Shown: positions 22,748 through 31,659, numbered from the stretch's first letter. The stretch: DNA of 56,861 nucleotides from Pseudomonadota bacterium (GCA_030690985.1 JAUYFG010000274.1:1-56861); one strand, 5' to 3'. Made by a program: numbers and translations. The notes: a model not told the origin generated them from the letters alone.

Positions 22748-24553
22748 ATGGCCCGCGACCACGCCCGTTCCGATTCCATGACCCCGCACACCACCACTGG
22801 CCAGTGGCGGGCGGCGTGGTCGCTGGCACCTTATGTCTGGCGCTACAAGGGGCGGGTGCTGGCGGCGTTCGCGTTGCTGTTGTGCGCCAAACTGGCCAAC
22901 GTTTCCATTCCGCTGCTGTTGAAGGAAATCGTCGACCGGGTGGGGCACGCCGCTTCTGCCAACCTCGCCGCGACTCTGGCCCTGCCGATGTTTTTCATCG
23001 TCCTCTACGGGCTGCTGCGCTTCGGCAACACCGCCTTTACCGAACTGCGTGACGCCTTGTTCGCGCGCGTCCTGCAACGCGCCATGCGTGGCGCCATTCA
23101 CGACGTGTTCAAGCACCTGCACGCGCAATCCCTGCGCTTTCATCTGGAGCGCCACACCGGCGGCCTGGCAGTGGACATCGAGCGCGGTGCCCGCTCGATC
23201 CGCTTTCTGATCAACTTCACCCTGTTCAACATCGGCCCCACGCTGCTGGAAATCCTCATGGTGGCCGGCATCCTGTTCTTTAAATACGACCCCTGGTTTG
23301 GTGCCATTACCTTGATGACGCTGGCGGTCTACCTCGCCTTCACCATCAGCATCACCCATTGGCGCCTGCAATACCGCCGTGCCATGAACGAGAGCGACTC
23401 CCGCGCCAACGCGCGCGCGGTGGACAGTCTGCTCAACTACGAAACGGTGAAGTATTTCAACAACGAGCAATATGAGTCAGACCGCCTCAAGGCCGATCTG
23501 CGGCGCGCCGAGGATGCCACGGTGCAAAGCGAGATATCGCTGGCCTGGCTCAACGCCGGGCAGGCATTCATCATCGCCGTGGGGGTCACCGCGATGATGG
23601 GGCTGGCCAGCCAAGGGGTGGCGGAAAAGAGCATGACCATCGGCGACCTGGTGCTGGTCAATGCCTACCTGATCCAGTTGTTCATCCCGCTCAACTTTCT
23701 CGGCACCATCTACCGGGAAATCCGTAACGCCCTCACCGACATGGAAAAACTGTTCGGCCTGCTACACCGGCCAGCGGAAATCGTCGATGCGCCGGATGCG
23801 CGGGAACTGCGGGTGGATAAGGGTGAAGTGCGTTTCGAGCGGGTCAGCTTCGCCTACGACCCACGTCGGCCGATCCTGGAAGCGGTCAGCTTCAGCATCC
23901 CCGCCGGCCGCAAATTGGCCGTGGTGGGGGCGAGCGGGGCGGGGAAATCGACGCTTTCGCGCCTGTTGTTCCGCTTCTTCGATATTGCTGACGGACGCAT
24001 CCTGATCGACGGCCAGGACATCTGCCAGGTCACCCAGGCCAGCCTGAGAAAGCAGATCGGCATGGTTCCCCAGGACACCGTGCTGTTCAACGACAGCCTC
24101 TACCACAACATCGCCTATGGCCGCCCGGATGCCTCTCACTCCGAAGTGCTGGAAGCCGCGCGCGCGGCGCGTCTGGATCGGTTCATCGCCAGCCTGCCGG
24201 ATGGCTACGACACGGTCGTCGGTGAGCGTGGATTGAAGCTTTCGGGTGGGGAAAAACAACGCGTGGCGATCGCCCGCACGATCCTCAAGAACCCGCCCAT
24301 CCTGGTGTTCGACGAAGCCACCTCGTCGCTGGATAGCGCCACGGAACAGGCTATCAACCAGGAGCTCGCACGCATCTCGGAAAACCGCACCACCTTGGTG
24401 ATCGCCCACCGCCTTTCGACCGTGGTGGATGCCGATGAAATTCTGGTGCTGGAAGCTGGCCGCATCGTCGAGCGCGGCAGCCACGCCGCGCTGCTGGCGG
24501 CGGAGGGCCGCTATGCCGCCATGTGGCGGTTACAACAGCGGGACAGCGTGTAG
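22748..24553 (+). CDS. Atm1-type ABC exporter (fused permease and ATPase)
   Basis: The 601-aa half-transporter has six membrane helices (about 35-330), including the Atm1/HMT1 hallmark ANARAVDSLLNYETVKYFNN, then an ATPase domain. That domain has Walker A GASGAGKST, signature LSGGEKQRVAIAR and Walker B ILVFDEATSSLD. Atm1 proteins export glutathione-linked sulfur or metal species and serve Fe-S or metal homeostasis, which fits its place beside the Fe-S-rich dsr locus (inference). ATG 22778 is an equally possible start; neither has a Shine-Dalgarno. The stop TAG lies in a repeat end. Confidence 0.87.
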   Translation: MARDHARSDSMTPHTTTGQWRAAWSLAPYVWRYKGRVLAAFALLLCAKLANVSIPLLLKEIVDRVGHAASANLAATLALPMFFIVLYGLLRFGNTAFTELRDALFARVLQRAMRGAIHDVFKHLHAQSLRFHLERHTGGLAVDIERGARSIRFLINFTLFNIGPTLLEILMVAGILFFKYDPWFGAITLMTLAVYLAFTISITHWRLQYRRAMNESDSRANARAVDSLLNYETVKYFNNEQYESDRLKADLRRAEDATVQSEISLAWLNAGQAFIIAVGVTAMMGLASQGVAEKSMTIGDLVLVNAYLIQLFIPLNFLGTIYREIRNALTDMEKLFGLLHRPAEIVDAPDARELRVDKGEVRFERVSFAYDPRRPILEAVSFSIPAGRKLAVVGASGAGKSTLSRLLFRFFDIADGRILIDGQDICQVTQASLRKQIGMVPQDTVLFNDSLYHNIAYGRPDASHSEVLEAARAARLDRFIASLPDGYDTVVGERGLKLSGGEKQRVAIARTILKNPPILVFDEATSSLDSATEQAINQELARISENRTTLVIAHRLSTVVDADEILVLEAGRIVERGSHAALLAAEGRYAAMWRLQQRDSV

Positions 24554-24583
24554 GACGGAAAAGCGAAGCGCCTTCCGCCGAAT
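24550..24583. repeat. Half REP element, GTAGGGCGGAAAAGCG family
   Basis: GTAGGACGGAAAAGCGAAGC then GCCTTCCGCCGAAT fills almost the whole convergent gap between the ABC exporter and the next gene. It matches the reverse complement of the right arm of 43773-43866. The exporter stop codon is the TAG of its GTAG. Confidence 0.7.
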
Positions 24584-24585
24584 CC

Positions 24586-25182
24586 TCACCGCCGCCGGAA
24601 CCAGCCAGTCAGCGACAGACGCCGGCGCTGGGCCGGCAGGACTTCGTGCCAGAAGCGGTCGGAAAGAAAGGTCACCAGGGTGCCGCCGGCCGGTTGAATT
24701 TCCAGCGGCGTGGTTTCCGGGTCCGGCCAGAACTGAAGCTGGCCGCCGTCTTCCTCGCGCCAGTCCGGCTCATTGAGATAAAGGATCACCGTCAGGCTGC
24801 GCCGGTCATCGTCACGGAAGCGGTCAAGGTGGCGCTGGTAGCCGGCGCCGGGCGGATACACGGCGAAATGCGTTTCCAGGTCGAACAGGCCGAGGAACAG
24901 TTCCTGATTCACCTTCTGGCGGAGTGACTCGAAGCGGTCGAGCAGTTCGTGCAACGCCGGGCCGGTATTCGTTTCATCCACCCATAAAACATGGTCGCCA
25001 CGTAATTCCGAACGTATCTGCGCCTGCCCGCGCCCCACCCCGGCGGCGTGGAAGGCACCGGCCGCATGCGCCTGCAAACACGCTGCGCGTAAGGCCGCTG
25101 TCTCGGCCTCGCCGACAAATCCGGGAACCACGCACCAGCCGTAATGGGCCAAAGCGGTGACGATGTTTTCCTCGCTACTCAC
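24586..25182 (-). CDS. 2-Oxoglutarate/Fe(II) oxygenase (prolyl-hydroxylase-like)
   Basis: A protein of about 198 aa with a double-stranded beta-helix. Iron ligands are in YQRHLDRF (His-x-Asp) and the distal FWHEVLPAQRRRLSLTGWF, which supplies His and the 2-oxoglutarate Arg. It resembles the SM-20/prolyl 4-hydroxylase branch; the target is unknown. The GTG start at 25182 is preferred over ATG 25209 because AGGAGG lies eight bases before GTG. It is convergent with the ABC exporter. Confidence 0.8.
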   Translation of the reverse strand: MSSEENIVTALAHYGWCVVPGFVGEAETAALRAACLQAHAAGAFHAAGVGRGQAQIRSELRGDHVLWVDETNTGPALHELLDRFESLRQKVNQELFLGLFDLETHFAVYPPGAGYQRHLDRFRDDDRRSLTVILYLNEPDWREEDGGQLQFWPDPETTPLEIQPAGGTLVTFLSDRFWHEVLPAQRRRLSLTGWFRRR

Positions 25183-25196
25183 ACCGCGCTCCTCCT

Positions 25197-25254
25197 GTAG
25201 CGTCAGCATCCTCGCCGGCGTCGTTGAAAAGAGCCGGCTGGAAGCCGGCGCTAC
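25197..25254. repeat. REP-like element, GTAGCGCCGGC family
   Basis: The element runs from GTAGCGTCAGC to GAAGCCGGCGCTAC. It is the intergenic relative of the element inserted in aroE (46270-46358): both share GTAGCGCCGGC, GCCGGC and TTTCAAC blocks in the same order. Confidence 0.8.
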
Positions 25255-25269
25255 AAAAGCGCCTCCCGC

Positions 25270-26730
25270 TCAATACTTCACCCGCACCCGCCAGGTCAGC
25301 ACGGCCTTGCCTTCCGCCGGCACCGGCACTTGCCAGATGACGCTGCTGGCGCTGTCCTTCTTGTGTGGGTGGCTTTCCTGGACCATCTGCCATTCGCCCG
25401 GGATGCTCTCGATGACCGTGACCACGACTTTCTCGCGCTTGGCATTGCGTATTTCCATCTGGTAGCCGGACTCGATCACGCCACCACGGCTGTTGTAGGT
25501 GCCGGCCAGCTTCTGGAAGTCGGTCTGTTTCTTGTCGGCGGTGATGTCGAACGCCTCACCCAGTTTCAGCTTCACCGTTTCGCCCTTTGCGGTGTGGTCG
25601 ATGCGGTCCTCGCCGATGAACTGCGCGCGCCCCGCTGAGTCCTTCTTGTAGACCCGCACCACGCCACGGGGCAGGGGAATGCCGAGGTTCTCGCCCTGGT
25701 TGGCGAACTCCATGAATACGCTCGGCTTCATCTTCTTGCCCAGGTCGCCGTGCTGGCCGTGGTAGTACCAATCACCGCCGACCAGGCGGAACTCCTTGTC
25801 CACCACCACGTTCTGTGCGGACAGCAGGGCCACTTGCTTGGTCTGTTTGTCGCCCAGGGTGGTATTCCGGTCCAGGGTGTAGAGGTGGTACTCGAACAGG
25901 CTTTCTTCCTGCATCTGCGGGGCGGCGTCGGCCATCGCCAGCGACTTCATCATCACGGGTGGGCGCAGGTGCTCCTGTTGTGCCCGGTTCACCTCGCCGG
26001 CCACCAGTTGCAGGCGGGCGTTGGGGTAGCGGGTGCCGCTGGTATTGGTGAGGGTGACCCAGCCGTTGAGGTCGATTCGGTCTTCCTTGGCGGAAAGTTC
26101 GGCGACGTAATCGGCCTTCCAGGTCAGGCCGCCGGTGAGATAGGACAGCTCCAGGCCATGCTCGGTACCGGTGCTGCCTTGTTGGTACGCGGCGGTAACA
26201 GGAGGGGCATCGGTGCGGAACAGCATCGACAGGGTGGGATGGTCGCGCAGGTCGGTCGGCACCCGGGAGAAAACGATACGGCCGGGCACACCGGTCTCGA
26301 CCCGATCAGCAAACTGCAACACCACGCCGTCATTGGCCGCCACCACGCTGGCGCTCTCGGCATATTCCACGCCGGTGACCGGCTGCGTGCGGATCACGCG
26401 TACCGGCTCGCCCACGGATTTTTCCAGCATCTTCTGCGGGGTGAGCAGGTCGAAATCGAAGTTCTGCTCCAGCAGCGTCAGGCGGCGTCCGTCCAGGCTG
26501 CGCAGCAGCGCGGTTTCCGGCTGCATCCGCGCCGATACCCCGCGCCAGGCCAGCAGATTCTCGCCGACGTTCAGTTTGACCCGGCGCGCATCCTTCACCA
26601 GGGCCAGATCGCCGTTGTAGATGGTCACCGCCAGGGCGGTCTGGTCGGCGGCGGTGGAACGACGTTCCTCCGCCGCTTGTGCAGTTGAGATGAATGCGAG
26701 CGCCGCGAAGGCGAGCAAGGTGGTTTTCAT
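25270..26730 (-). CDS. Secreted DUF4139-domain protein
   Basis: The 486-aa protein begins with a cleavable signal peptide (MKTTLLAFAALAFISTAQA, about 1-19). It continues as a beta-rich protein with the mucoidy-inhibitor-like DUF4139 region (LELSYLTGGLTWKADYVAEL onward). Periplasmic or envelope location is expected; biochemical function is unknown for the family. The start at 26730 is chosen by signal peptide and GGAG. It overlaps the stop of the lactonase gene (ATGA), so the two are translationally coupled. Coding potential upstream of this start is the antiparallel frame of pgl. Confidence 0.82.
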   Translation of the reverse strand: MKTTLLAFAALAFISTAQAAEERRSTAADQTALAVTIYNGDLALVKDARRVKLNVGENLLAWRGVSARMQPETALLRSLDGRRLTLLEQNFDFDLLTPQKMLEKSVGEPVRVIRTQPVTGVEYAESASVVAANDGVVLQFADRVETGVPGRIVFSRVPTDLRDHPTLSMLFRTDAPPVTAAYQQGSTGTEHGLELSYLTGGLTWKADYVAELSAKEDRIDLNGWVTLTNTSGTRYPNARLQLVAGEVNRAQQEHLRPPVMMKSLAMADAAPQMQEESLFEYHLYTLDRNTTLGDKQTKQVALLSAQNVVVDKEFRLVGGDWYYHGQHGDLGKKMKPSVFMEFANQGENLGIPLPRGVVRVYKKDSAGRAQFIGEDRIDHTAKGETVKLKLGEAFDITADKKQTDFQKLAGTYNSRGGVIESGYQMEIRNAKREKVVVTVIESIPGEWQMVQESHPHKKDSASSVIWQVPVPAEGKAVLTWRVRVKY

Positions 26731-27470
26731 GGGAGGACTCCAGGAGTTGAAAGATCGGGGGCCAGCAACACATCCACCCCGGCTTCGGGCTGGATGGTGG
26801 CGGCGGGAATGGTGGGGTCGCCGGCGCGCCAACGGCGCAAGGCCTCGCTTTTGCCGAGGCCGCTCACCAGAAACAGCACCTGGCGGGCGCGCGACAGGCG
26901 GCCGGCGGAAAGGCTGACGCGCTCGGGCGGTGGTTTGGGGGCGTCGAAAACAGCCAGGGCATCGGCTTCCGGTTTGGGGAGGTAGCCGGGAGTGTGGCAA
27001 GGAGTGTGGCAAGGAGTGTGGCAAGGAAAGAGGCTGGCGGTATGGCCGTCTTCGCCCAGCCCCAGAATGACCAGGTCGAAATCGCCGACATCGGCAAGTT
27101 CGGCGGCATAGGCAGAGGCGGCTTTGACGGGGCCGAGTTCACCAGGAATGGTGTGGATACTGCCCCCCTTTGGCATAGGGGGGAGAGCAGCGGTGATGCG
27201 CTCCAGCAGCGCACGCGCCATCACACTGTTGCGCTCTGGATGTTCGACCGGCAAACAGCGTTCATCGCCGAACCAGACCTGCCAGTGTGCCCAGTCATGG
27301 TGTTCCTGAGCTAGCGACTCATAAACGAGGCGCGGCGTGTTGCCGCCGGCCAGCACGATGTGGAACGCGCCGCGCGCCGTCAGGGCTTCCCTCTCCGCGC
27401 GGGCGACAAAGGCCAGCGCCGCAGCCAGCCAGGTCGAATCGGAGTCGGAAAAATGCCAGCGGGTTTGCAT
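26727..27470 (-). CDS. pgl: 6-Phosphogluconolactonase
   Basis: The 247-aa DevB-type lactonase hydrolyses 6-phosphogluconolactone in the oxidative pentose phosphate pathway. Motifs: VLAGGNTPRLVYESLA, FGDERCLP, NSVMARALL and LGLGEDGHTASLFP. The loop after SLFP normally continues with Gly-His. Here it reads CHTPCHTPCHTPG, encoded by three perfect 12-bp tandem repeats. The insert is in frame and sits at a surface loop near the active-site signature, so activity is probably kept but should not be assumed. Confidence 0.9.
   Translation of the reverse strand: MQTRWHFSDSDSTWLAAALAFVARAEREALTARGAFHIVLAGGNTPRLVYESLAQEHHDWAHWQVWFGDERCLPVEHPERNSVMARALLERITAALPPMPKGGSIHTIPGELGPVKAASAYAAELADVGDFDLVILGLGEDGHTASLFPCHTPCHTPCHTPGYLPKPEADALAVFDAPKPPPERVSLSAGRLSRARQVLFLVSGLGKSEALRRWRAGDPTIPAATIQPEAGVDVLLAPDLSTPGVLP
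26989..27024 (-). repeat. Three perfect 12-bp tandem repeats inside pgl
   Basis: The unit GGAGTGTGGCAA (plus strand) occurs three times without mismatch and encodes repeated CHTP. Because the unit is a multiple of three, copy number can change by slippage without breaking the frame. Confidence 0.95.
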
Positions 27471-27536
27471 GGAAACGGGGGGGGAAGTGGAATGGGTAAA
27501 GCGGATAGAATCGCCCGAATTTTACGCCCCCATGCC

Positions 27537-28319
27537 ATGACCCCCGTCCTCGTCTTCGATATCGAAACCATTCCCGACATTGCCGGGTTGCGTCGCCTCC
27601 ACAAGGTCGGCCCCGAGGCCAGCGACCATGAAGTCGGCGAAATGGCCTTCCTCATGCGCCGCCAGCAGACTGGCGGCTCCGATTTTTTGCAGCATTATCT
27701 GCAACGCGTGGTCACCATTTCCTGCACATTGCGCGAGGGTGATCGTTTCCGCGTGTTCTCGCTCTCGGAACCGGATGCCGACGAGGGCCAGATCATTCAA
27801 CGCTTCTTCGACGGCATCGAGAAGTACACCCCGCAACTGGTGAGCTGGAACGGCGGCGGTTTCGATCTGCCGGTGCTGCACTACCGCGCCATGCTGCATG
27901 GCGTCACCGCGCCGAAGTACTGGGACTGGGGCGATGACAATCGCGATTTCAAATACAACAACTACCTCAGCCGCTACCACACCCGCCATCTCGACCTGAT
28001 GGACGTGATCGCCATGTTCTCCGGCCGCGCCAATGCCCCGCTGGACGACCTCGCCAAGCTCTACGGCTTCCCCGGCAAACTCGGCATGGACGGTTCCGCC
28101 GTCTGGCCCGCCTACGAACGTGGCGAAATCGCCGCCATCCGCGATTACTGTGAAACCGACGTGGTCAACACCTACCTGGTCTACCTACGCTTCCAGCGTA
28201 TGCGTGGTGTCCTCAACCAGGTTCAGTACGAGCAGGAAATCGCCCTGGTGCGTTCCAGCCTGGAAGAAATCGGCGCCGACCACTGGTTCGAGTTTCTGGA
28301 GGCGTGGGGGGCGGAATAA
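27537..28319 (+). CDS. Predicted 3-prime to 5-prime exonuclease (DnaQ-like, PolB-exo2 family)
   Basis: The 260-aa protein has DEDD-type exonuclease motifs: ExoI VFDIETIPD (residue 7 on), ExoII SWNGGGFDLPVLHYR and ExoIII DYCETDVVNTYLVY. It matches the family of stand-alone predicted 3-prime to 5-prime exonucleases related to DNA polymerase B proofreading domains; the physiological substrate is unknown. The start at 27537 (MTPVLVFDIET) is fixed by homology. It is divergent from pgl across 66 bases. Confidence 0.85.
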   Translation: MTPVLVFDIETIPDIAGLRRLHKVGPEASDHEVGEMAFLMRRQQTGGSDFLQHYLQRVVTISCTLREGDRFRVFSLSEPDADEGQIIQRFFDGIEKYTPQLVSWNGGGFDLPVLHYRAMLHGVTAPKYWDWGDDNRDFKYNNYLSRYHTRHLDLMDVIAMFSGRANAPLDDLAKLYGFPGKLGMDGSAVWPAYERGEIAAIRDYCETDVVNTYLVYLRFQRMRGVLNQVQYEQEIALVRSSLEEIGADHWFEFLEAWGAE

Positions 28320-28337
28320 ACGCCCGCCCGTTCGTAT

Positions 28338-29075
28338 TCAAAAACACTCGTCCTCACGCAGATAACGCCAGTTTCCCAGCGGCAGATGGCCCAGCATGAT
28401 GCGGCCGATGCGGACCCGCTTCAGCCCGACCACCCTTAGCCCGACCAGTTCGCACATGCGGCGAATCTGGCGTTTGCGGCCTTCCTTGAGGACGAAGCGC
28501 AGTTGATCCTCGTTCTGCCAGGCGACCTGGGCGGGGCGCAGTTTCTGGCCGTCGAGCGAGAGGCCGTGGTTGAGTAGTTTCATGCCCTGCTCGTCGAGGC
28601 CGCCCTCCACCCGCACCAGGTATTCCTTCTCGATCTGGGAATCGTCGCCGATGAGTTGCTTGGCGATGCGGCCATCCTGGGTCATCACGAGCAGGCCGGT
28701 GGAGTCGATGTCGAGCCGGCCGGCCGGGGCCAGGCCCTTGATGTGGGCGGGCTGAAACGCCGGGCCGCCGCTTTCAGACCAGAGATTTTCCGGGAGGATC
28801 AGGGTGACGGCGGGGGTGTAGCCGGGTTCCGGTTGCCCCGAGACAAAACCGATCGGTTTGTTCAACAGGATGGTGACGCGCGCCTGCTGCTGCTGGCTGG
28901 CTTCGGGCGCCAGTTTGATTTCGCAGCCGGGGTCCACGCGTGTACCGAGTTCGCTGATGCGCTGGCCGTCGACGAATACCTGGCCTTTCGCGATATAAGC
29001 GTCGGCCTCGCGGCGCGAGCAGATGCCGCGCTCGGACATGAGTTTGGACAGGCGGATGAGGTCGGGTTGGGTCAT
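28338..29075 (-). CDS. Ribosomal RNA pseudouridine synthase, RsuA/RluB/RluF family
   Basis: The 245-aa protein has an N-terminal S4 RNA-binding domain ([20 protein letters not shown]) and a catalytic domain with Asp122 in [22 protein letters not shown] and [11 protein letters not shown] complete the family pattern. It isomerises a specific uridine in 16S or 23S rRNA. The C-terminal [20 protein letters not shown] resembles RluF most, but the exact position modified is not certain. It is convergent with the exonuclease gene, with an 18-base gap. Confidence 0.88.
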   Translation of the reverse strand: MTQPDLIRLSKLMSERGICSRREADAYIAKGQVFVDGQRISELGTRVDPGCEIKLAPEASQQQQARVTILLNKPIGFVSGQPEPGYTPAVTLILPENLWSESGGPAFQPAHIKGLAPAGRLDIDSTGLLVMTQDGRIAKQLIGDDSQIEKEYLVRVEGGLDEQGMKLLNHGLSLDGQKLRPAQVAWQNEDQLRFVLKEGRKRQIRRMCELVGLRVVGLKRVRIGRIMLGHLPLGNWRYLREDECF

Positions 29076-29210
29076 GGTGAGGGGTGGGAGATCGGGAGCC
29101 CCATATGGTAGCCCGAGAAGGTAGCCCGAGACGGCGCGATACCCCGCGCTTCAGCTACACTCCGACTGTCATATCCTTGTCATTCTGGCCTATCGGGGGA
29201 GCAGCCAACC

Positions 29211-30149
29211 ATGTCCAAGCAACATCCCATCGTCGCCGTGACCGGCTCGTCCGGTGCCGGCCTGTCTACCGTCCGGCACGCTTTCAAGTTCATTTTCCAA
29301 CGCCTCGGCCTGACCCCCAGCATCGTCCACGGCGATGGCTTCCGGCGCTATACCGAGCGCCAGTTTGCCGCCCTGCTCGACGAAGCACGCGTCAGCGGTC
29401 GCCGTTTCTCCTGGTTCGGGCCCGAGTGCAATCACTTCCAGGAGCTGGAGGCCTTCTTCAAGACCTATGGCGAATGCGGCAGCGGCGTCTATCGCCAGTA
29501 CGCGCATAACGCCGACCATGCACAGGAACTGGGTGTGCCGGCCGGCGAGTTCACCGACTGGAAGCCATTGCCGCCGGGCAGCGACCTGCTCTTCTACGAA
29601 GGCCAGCACGGCGGTCTGATGGCCAATACCTGGACCCGGCGCAAGGTGGATGCCCGGCATTTCCCGCCCGAGATTGATCGCCGCAGCGGCACCCAGGGAA
29701 TCGACGTGGCACAGCATGTGGACCTGCTGATCGGCGTGGCGCCGGCCATCAACCTGGAGTGGATACAGAAGATCCACCGCGATTGCGACAAGGGCATCTG
29801 CTCGCCCGAGGAATCGCTGGAAACCATCCTGCGCCGCATGGACGACTACATCCATTACATCGTCCCGCAGTTTGGCCTGACCGACATCAACATCCAGCGC
29901 ATGCCGCTGGTGGATACCTCCAATCCCTTCATCGCGCGGGATGTGCCGGTGGCCGATGAATCGATCTGCATCATCCATTTCCGTGACCGCAAGCGCTATG
30001 ACTTCCCCGACATGCTCAAGCGCATTCCCGGCGCCCATATGTCGCGTCCGACCACGATGGTGATTCCTAGCGGCATGTTGCGTCTGGCTCTGGAAGTGAT
30101 CTGCTCTCCGATCCTGGCCGAGTTCATGGAGGCGCGAGCGGCGGCGTAG
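29211..30149 (+). CDS. cbbP: Phosphoribulokinase
   Basis: The 312-aa bacterial-type (class I) enzyme phosphorylates ribulose 5-phosphate to ribulose 1,5-bisphosphate, the acceptor for Rubisco. The P-loop is GSSGAGLST (12-20). HGDGFRRYTERQF and FYEGQHGGL are family blocks. GGGGAG precedes the start. It indicates CO2 fixation by the Calvin cycle. No Rubisco or other cbb gene is adjacent, so it is a solitary copy, as in several betaproteobacterial autotrophs. Confidence 0.94.
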   Translation: MSKQHPIVAVTGSSGAGLSTVRHAFKFIFQRLGLTPSIVHGDGFRRYTERQFAALLDEARVSGRRFSWFGPECNHFQELEAFFKTYGECGSGVYRQYAHNADHAQELGVPAGEFTDWKPLPPGSDLLFYEGQHGGLMANTWTRRKVDARHFPPEIDRRSGTQGIDVAQHVDLLIGVAPAINLEWIQKIHRDCDKGICSPEESLETILRRMDDYIHYIVPQFGLTDINIQRMPLVDTSNPFIARDVPVADESICIIHFRDRKRYDFPDMLKRIPGAHMSRPTTMVIPSGMLRLALEVICSPILAEFMEARAAA

Positions 30150-30153
30150 ACGG

Positions 30154-30176
30154 CAGCGCCCCGGAATGGGGCGCTG
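30154..30176 (+). terminator. Hairpin terminator after cbbP
   Basis: A 9-bp perfect stem, CAGCGCCCC/GGGGCGCTG, with a 5-base loop, followed by the short T-containing GTCGTTTCAC. It lies in the convergent gap with the DUF1134 gene and could serve cbbP; the poor U-run lowers confidence. Confidence 0.6.
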
Positions 30177-30182
30177 GTCGTT

Positions 30183-30779
30183 TCACAAGGGGAGATAGCT
30201 GCGTTCCCGTGTGTAATGCAGGTAGCCGACGCTGGCGCCGGTGCGCCAGCCGGCGCCGAGACGGATGGGCGCGAGCACGATGTCGTTGCGGCGCTGGTAG
30301 TTCACCCCGACCCCCGCGATCCAGTAGAGGCTGCCATCGACGCCGGGAAAGCGCTGGTAGACATCGTTCTTCGACGGCAGGTTGTAGACCAGGGTGAAAA
30401 CCTTGGAGGCGTTGAAGCCGAGATCGAAGCCGATCGACGGCCCCTGCCAGAATACTTTCGCGGCCTCACCGTTCTTGAGGATCAGATCGCCCTTGCCGTA
30501 ACTGAGCCCCACGGTGATGGCGGCGGAAACTTCCTCGCCCTTGATGTAGCCGACCGGCCGGCCCTGTTCCTTGAATACTTTCTCGATGACCTTGGCGAGG
30601 CCCTCGGTGGCTTCGCCGAAGAACATCTTGGCTTCTTTCATGACGGAATCCTGGTCGTAGGTGTTTTTCTCGTCCTCCGCCGCGCTGGCCGGCGCGATCA
30701 GCGACAGGCAGGCGAGCAGGCCGATCAGGAAAAGGTGGCTGGCGCGCGGGAAAGGGCAGGTCGATAACAGGTTGCGCAT
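30183..30779 (-). CDS. DUF1134 / EipA-like envelope protein
   Basis: The 198-aa protein has a signal peptide (about 1-36, ending PASA). DUF1134 blocks follow: FFGEATEGLAKVIEKVFKEQ, GLSYGKGDLILK, VFWQGPSIGFDLG and WIAGVGVNYQRR. The Brucella homologue EipA is a periplasmic cell-envelope integrity protein. The start at 30779 is supported by GGAG and the signal peptide. Its upstream region carries one copy of the 141-bp duplication. Confidence 0.82.
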   Translation of the reverse strand: MRNLLSTCPFPRASHLFLIGLLACLSLIAPASAAEDEKNTYDQDSVMKEAKMFFGEATEGLAKVIEKVFKEQGRPVGYIKGEEVSAAITVGLSYGKGDLILKNGEAAKVFWQGPSIGFDLGFNASKVFTLVYNLPSKNDVYQRFPGVDGSLYWIAGVGVNYQRRNDIVLAPIRLGAGWRTGASVGYLHYTRERSYLPL

Positions 30780-30808
30780 GGTGTTCTCCAAGATGGAAAC
30801 GGGGCGAT

Positions 30809-30949
30809 AGTAAACCGCTGATAAGCGCCCGCGCTTAAGCAATATGGATGCGGCGCGTAGCGGGAATGAAACAATCGGGCGCAACAAGCCATGTTGAACC
30901 CAATACAGGTTGGCAAATATCGGAGGGTGGGTAAGTCCGGCGTGGTAGT
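30809..30949. repeat. 141-bp direct repeat, copy 1
   Basis: Starts AGTAAACCGCTGATAAGCGC and ends CCGGCGTGGTAGT. It differs from copy 2 at four positions only (about 97% identical). Adjacent to the DUF1134 gene. Confidence 0.95.
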
Positions 30950-30952
30950 GCC

Positions 30953-31029
30953 GTAGGATGTGGTGAGCGCTAGCGAACCGCATCAGGCAGCCGGGTCGAT
31001 GCGGTTCGCTATCGCTCACCACATCCTAC
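30953..31029. repeat. REPIN palindrome, GTAGGATGTGG family
   Basis: GTAGGATGTGGTGAGCG...CGAACCGCATC pairs with GATGCGGTTCG...CGCTCACCACATCCTAC around a loop of about 14 bases. It lies exactly between the two 141-bp direct repeats. Confidence 0.95.
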
Positions 31030-31057
31030 GCAGGGGGGCGATGGGCGGTTGTTTCAC

Positions 31058-31198
31058 AGTAAACCGCTGATAAGCGCCCGCGCCTAAGCAATATGGATGC
31101 GGCGCGTAGCGGGAATGAAACAATCGGGCGCAACAAGCCATGTTGAACCCGATACAGGTTGGCAAATATCGGAGGGTGGGTAGGCCCGGCGTGGTAGT
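31058..31198. repeat. 141-bp direct repeat, copy 2
   Basis: Second copy, adjacent to infA; same start and end as copy 1, offset 249 bases. The infA ribosome binding site lies downstream of it. Confidence 0.95.
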
Positions 31199-31256
31199 CT
31201 CCAAGCCCTTTTCAATACTCCCTTGCCTTACTGGCAAGGCGCAGGAGACGTAACAG

Positions 31257-31526
31257 ATGGCCAAGGAAGAACTGATCGAAATGGAAGGCGTTGTCAAAGA
31301 GGTGTTGCCGGACACTCGTTTCAAGGTAACGCTGGATAACGGCATGGAAGTGGCGGCCTATGCCTCCGGCAAGATGAAGAAGCACCATATCCGTATCCTG
31401 GCGGGCGATCGTGTCACGCTGGAGCTTTCCCCATACGATCTGACCAAGGCGCGCATCAGCTTCCGTCATCGCGACGACCGTGCCGCCGCAGGCCCGAGAC
31501 CCGCTAGCCAGTTCCGCCGTCGTTGA
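31257..31526 (+). CDS. infA: Translation initiation factor IF-1 (extended form)
   Basis: The 89-aa S1/OB-fold protein [22 protein letters not shown]..., with the IF-1 hallmarks [19 protein letters not shown] and [14 protein letters not shown]. The usual length is about 72; here a 17-residue tail rich in Arg, Ala and Pro ([17 protein letters not shown]) is added. Betaproteobacteria often have a second infA of this longer type. AGGAG precedes the start. It stands alone, away from the ribosomal protein operon. Confidence 0.93.
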   Translation: MAKEELIEMEGVVKEVLPDTRFKVTLDNGMEVAAYASGKMKKHHIRILAGDRVTLELSPYDLTKARISFRHRDDRAAAGPRPASQFRRR

Positions 31527-31659
31527 GCCGCCGGCTGTTATGGCCGCAGCAGGGTGGGGTCGGTATTCGTGGGCCGGGTGGCGCTAGACCGGTCAAACGA
31601 TATTCCGTGAAGTCGGCGCGGTTCGTGGGTACCGAAGGCGCCGGGTGTTCCCCTCGGCT

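Larger units (their letters stand above)
30780..31256. other. 477-base gene-free region with a duplicated promoter block
   Basis: Holds two 141-bp direct repeats (30809-30949 and 31058-31198) around a REPIN palindrome (30953-31029). Each repeat contains the same divergent intergenic sequence, so DUF1134 and infA each face their own copy. No open reading frame here looks real. Confidence 0.9.
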
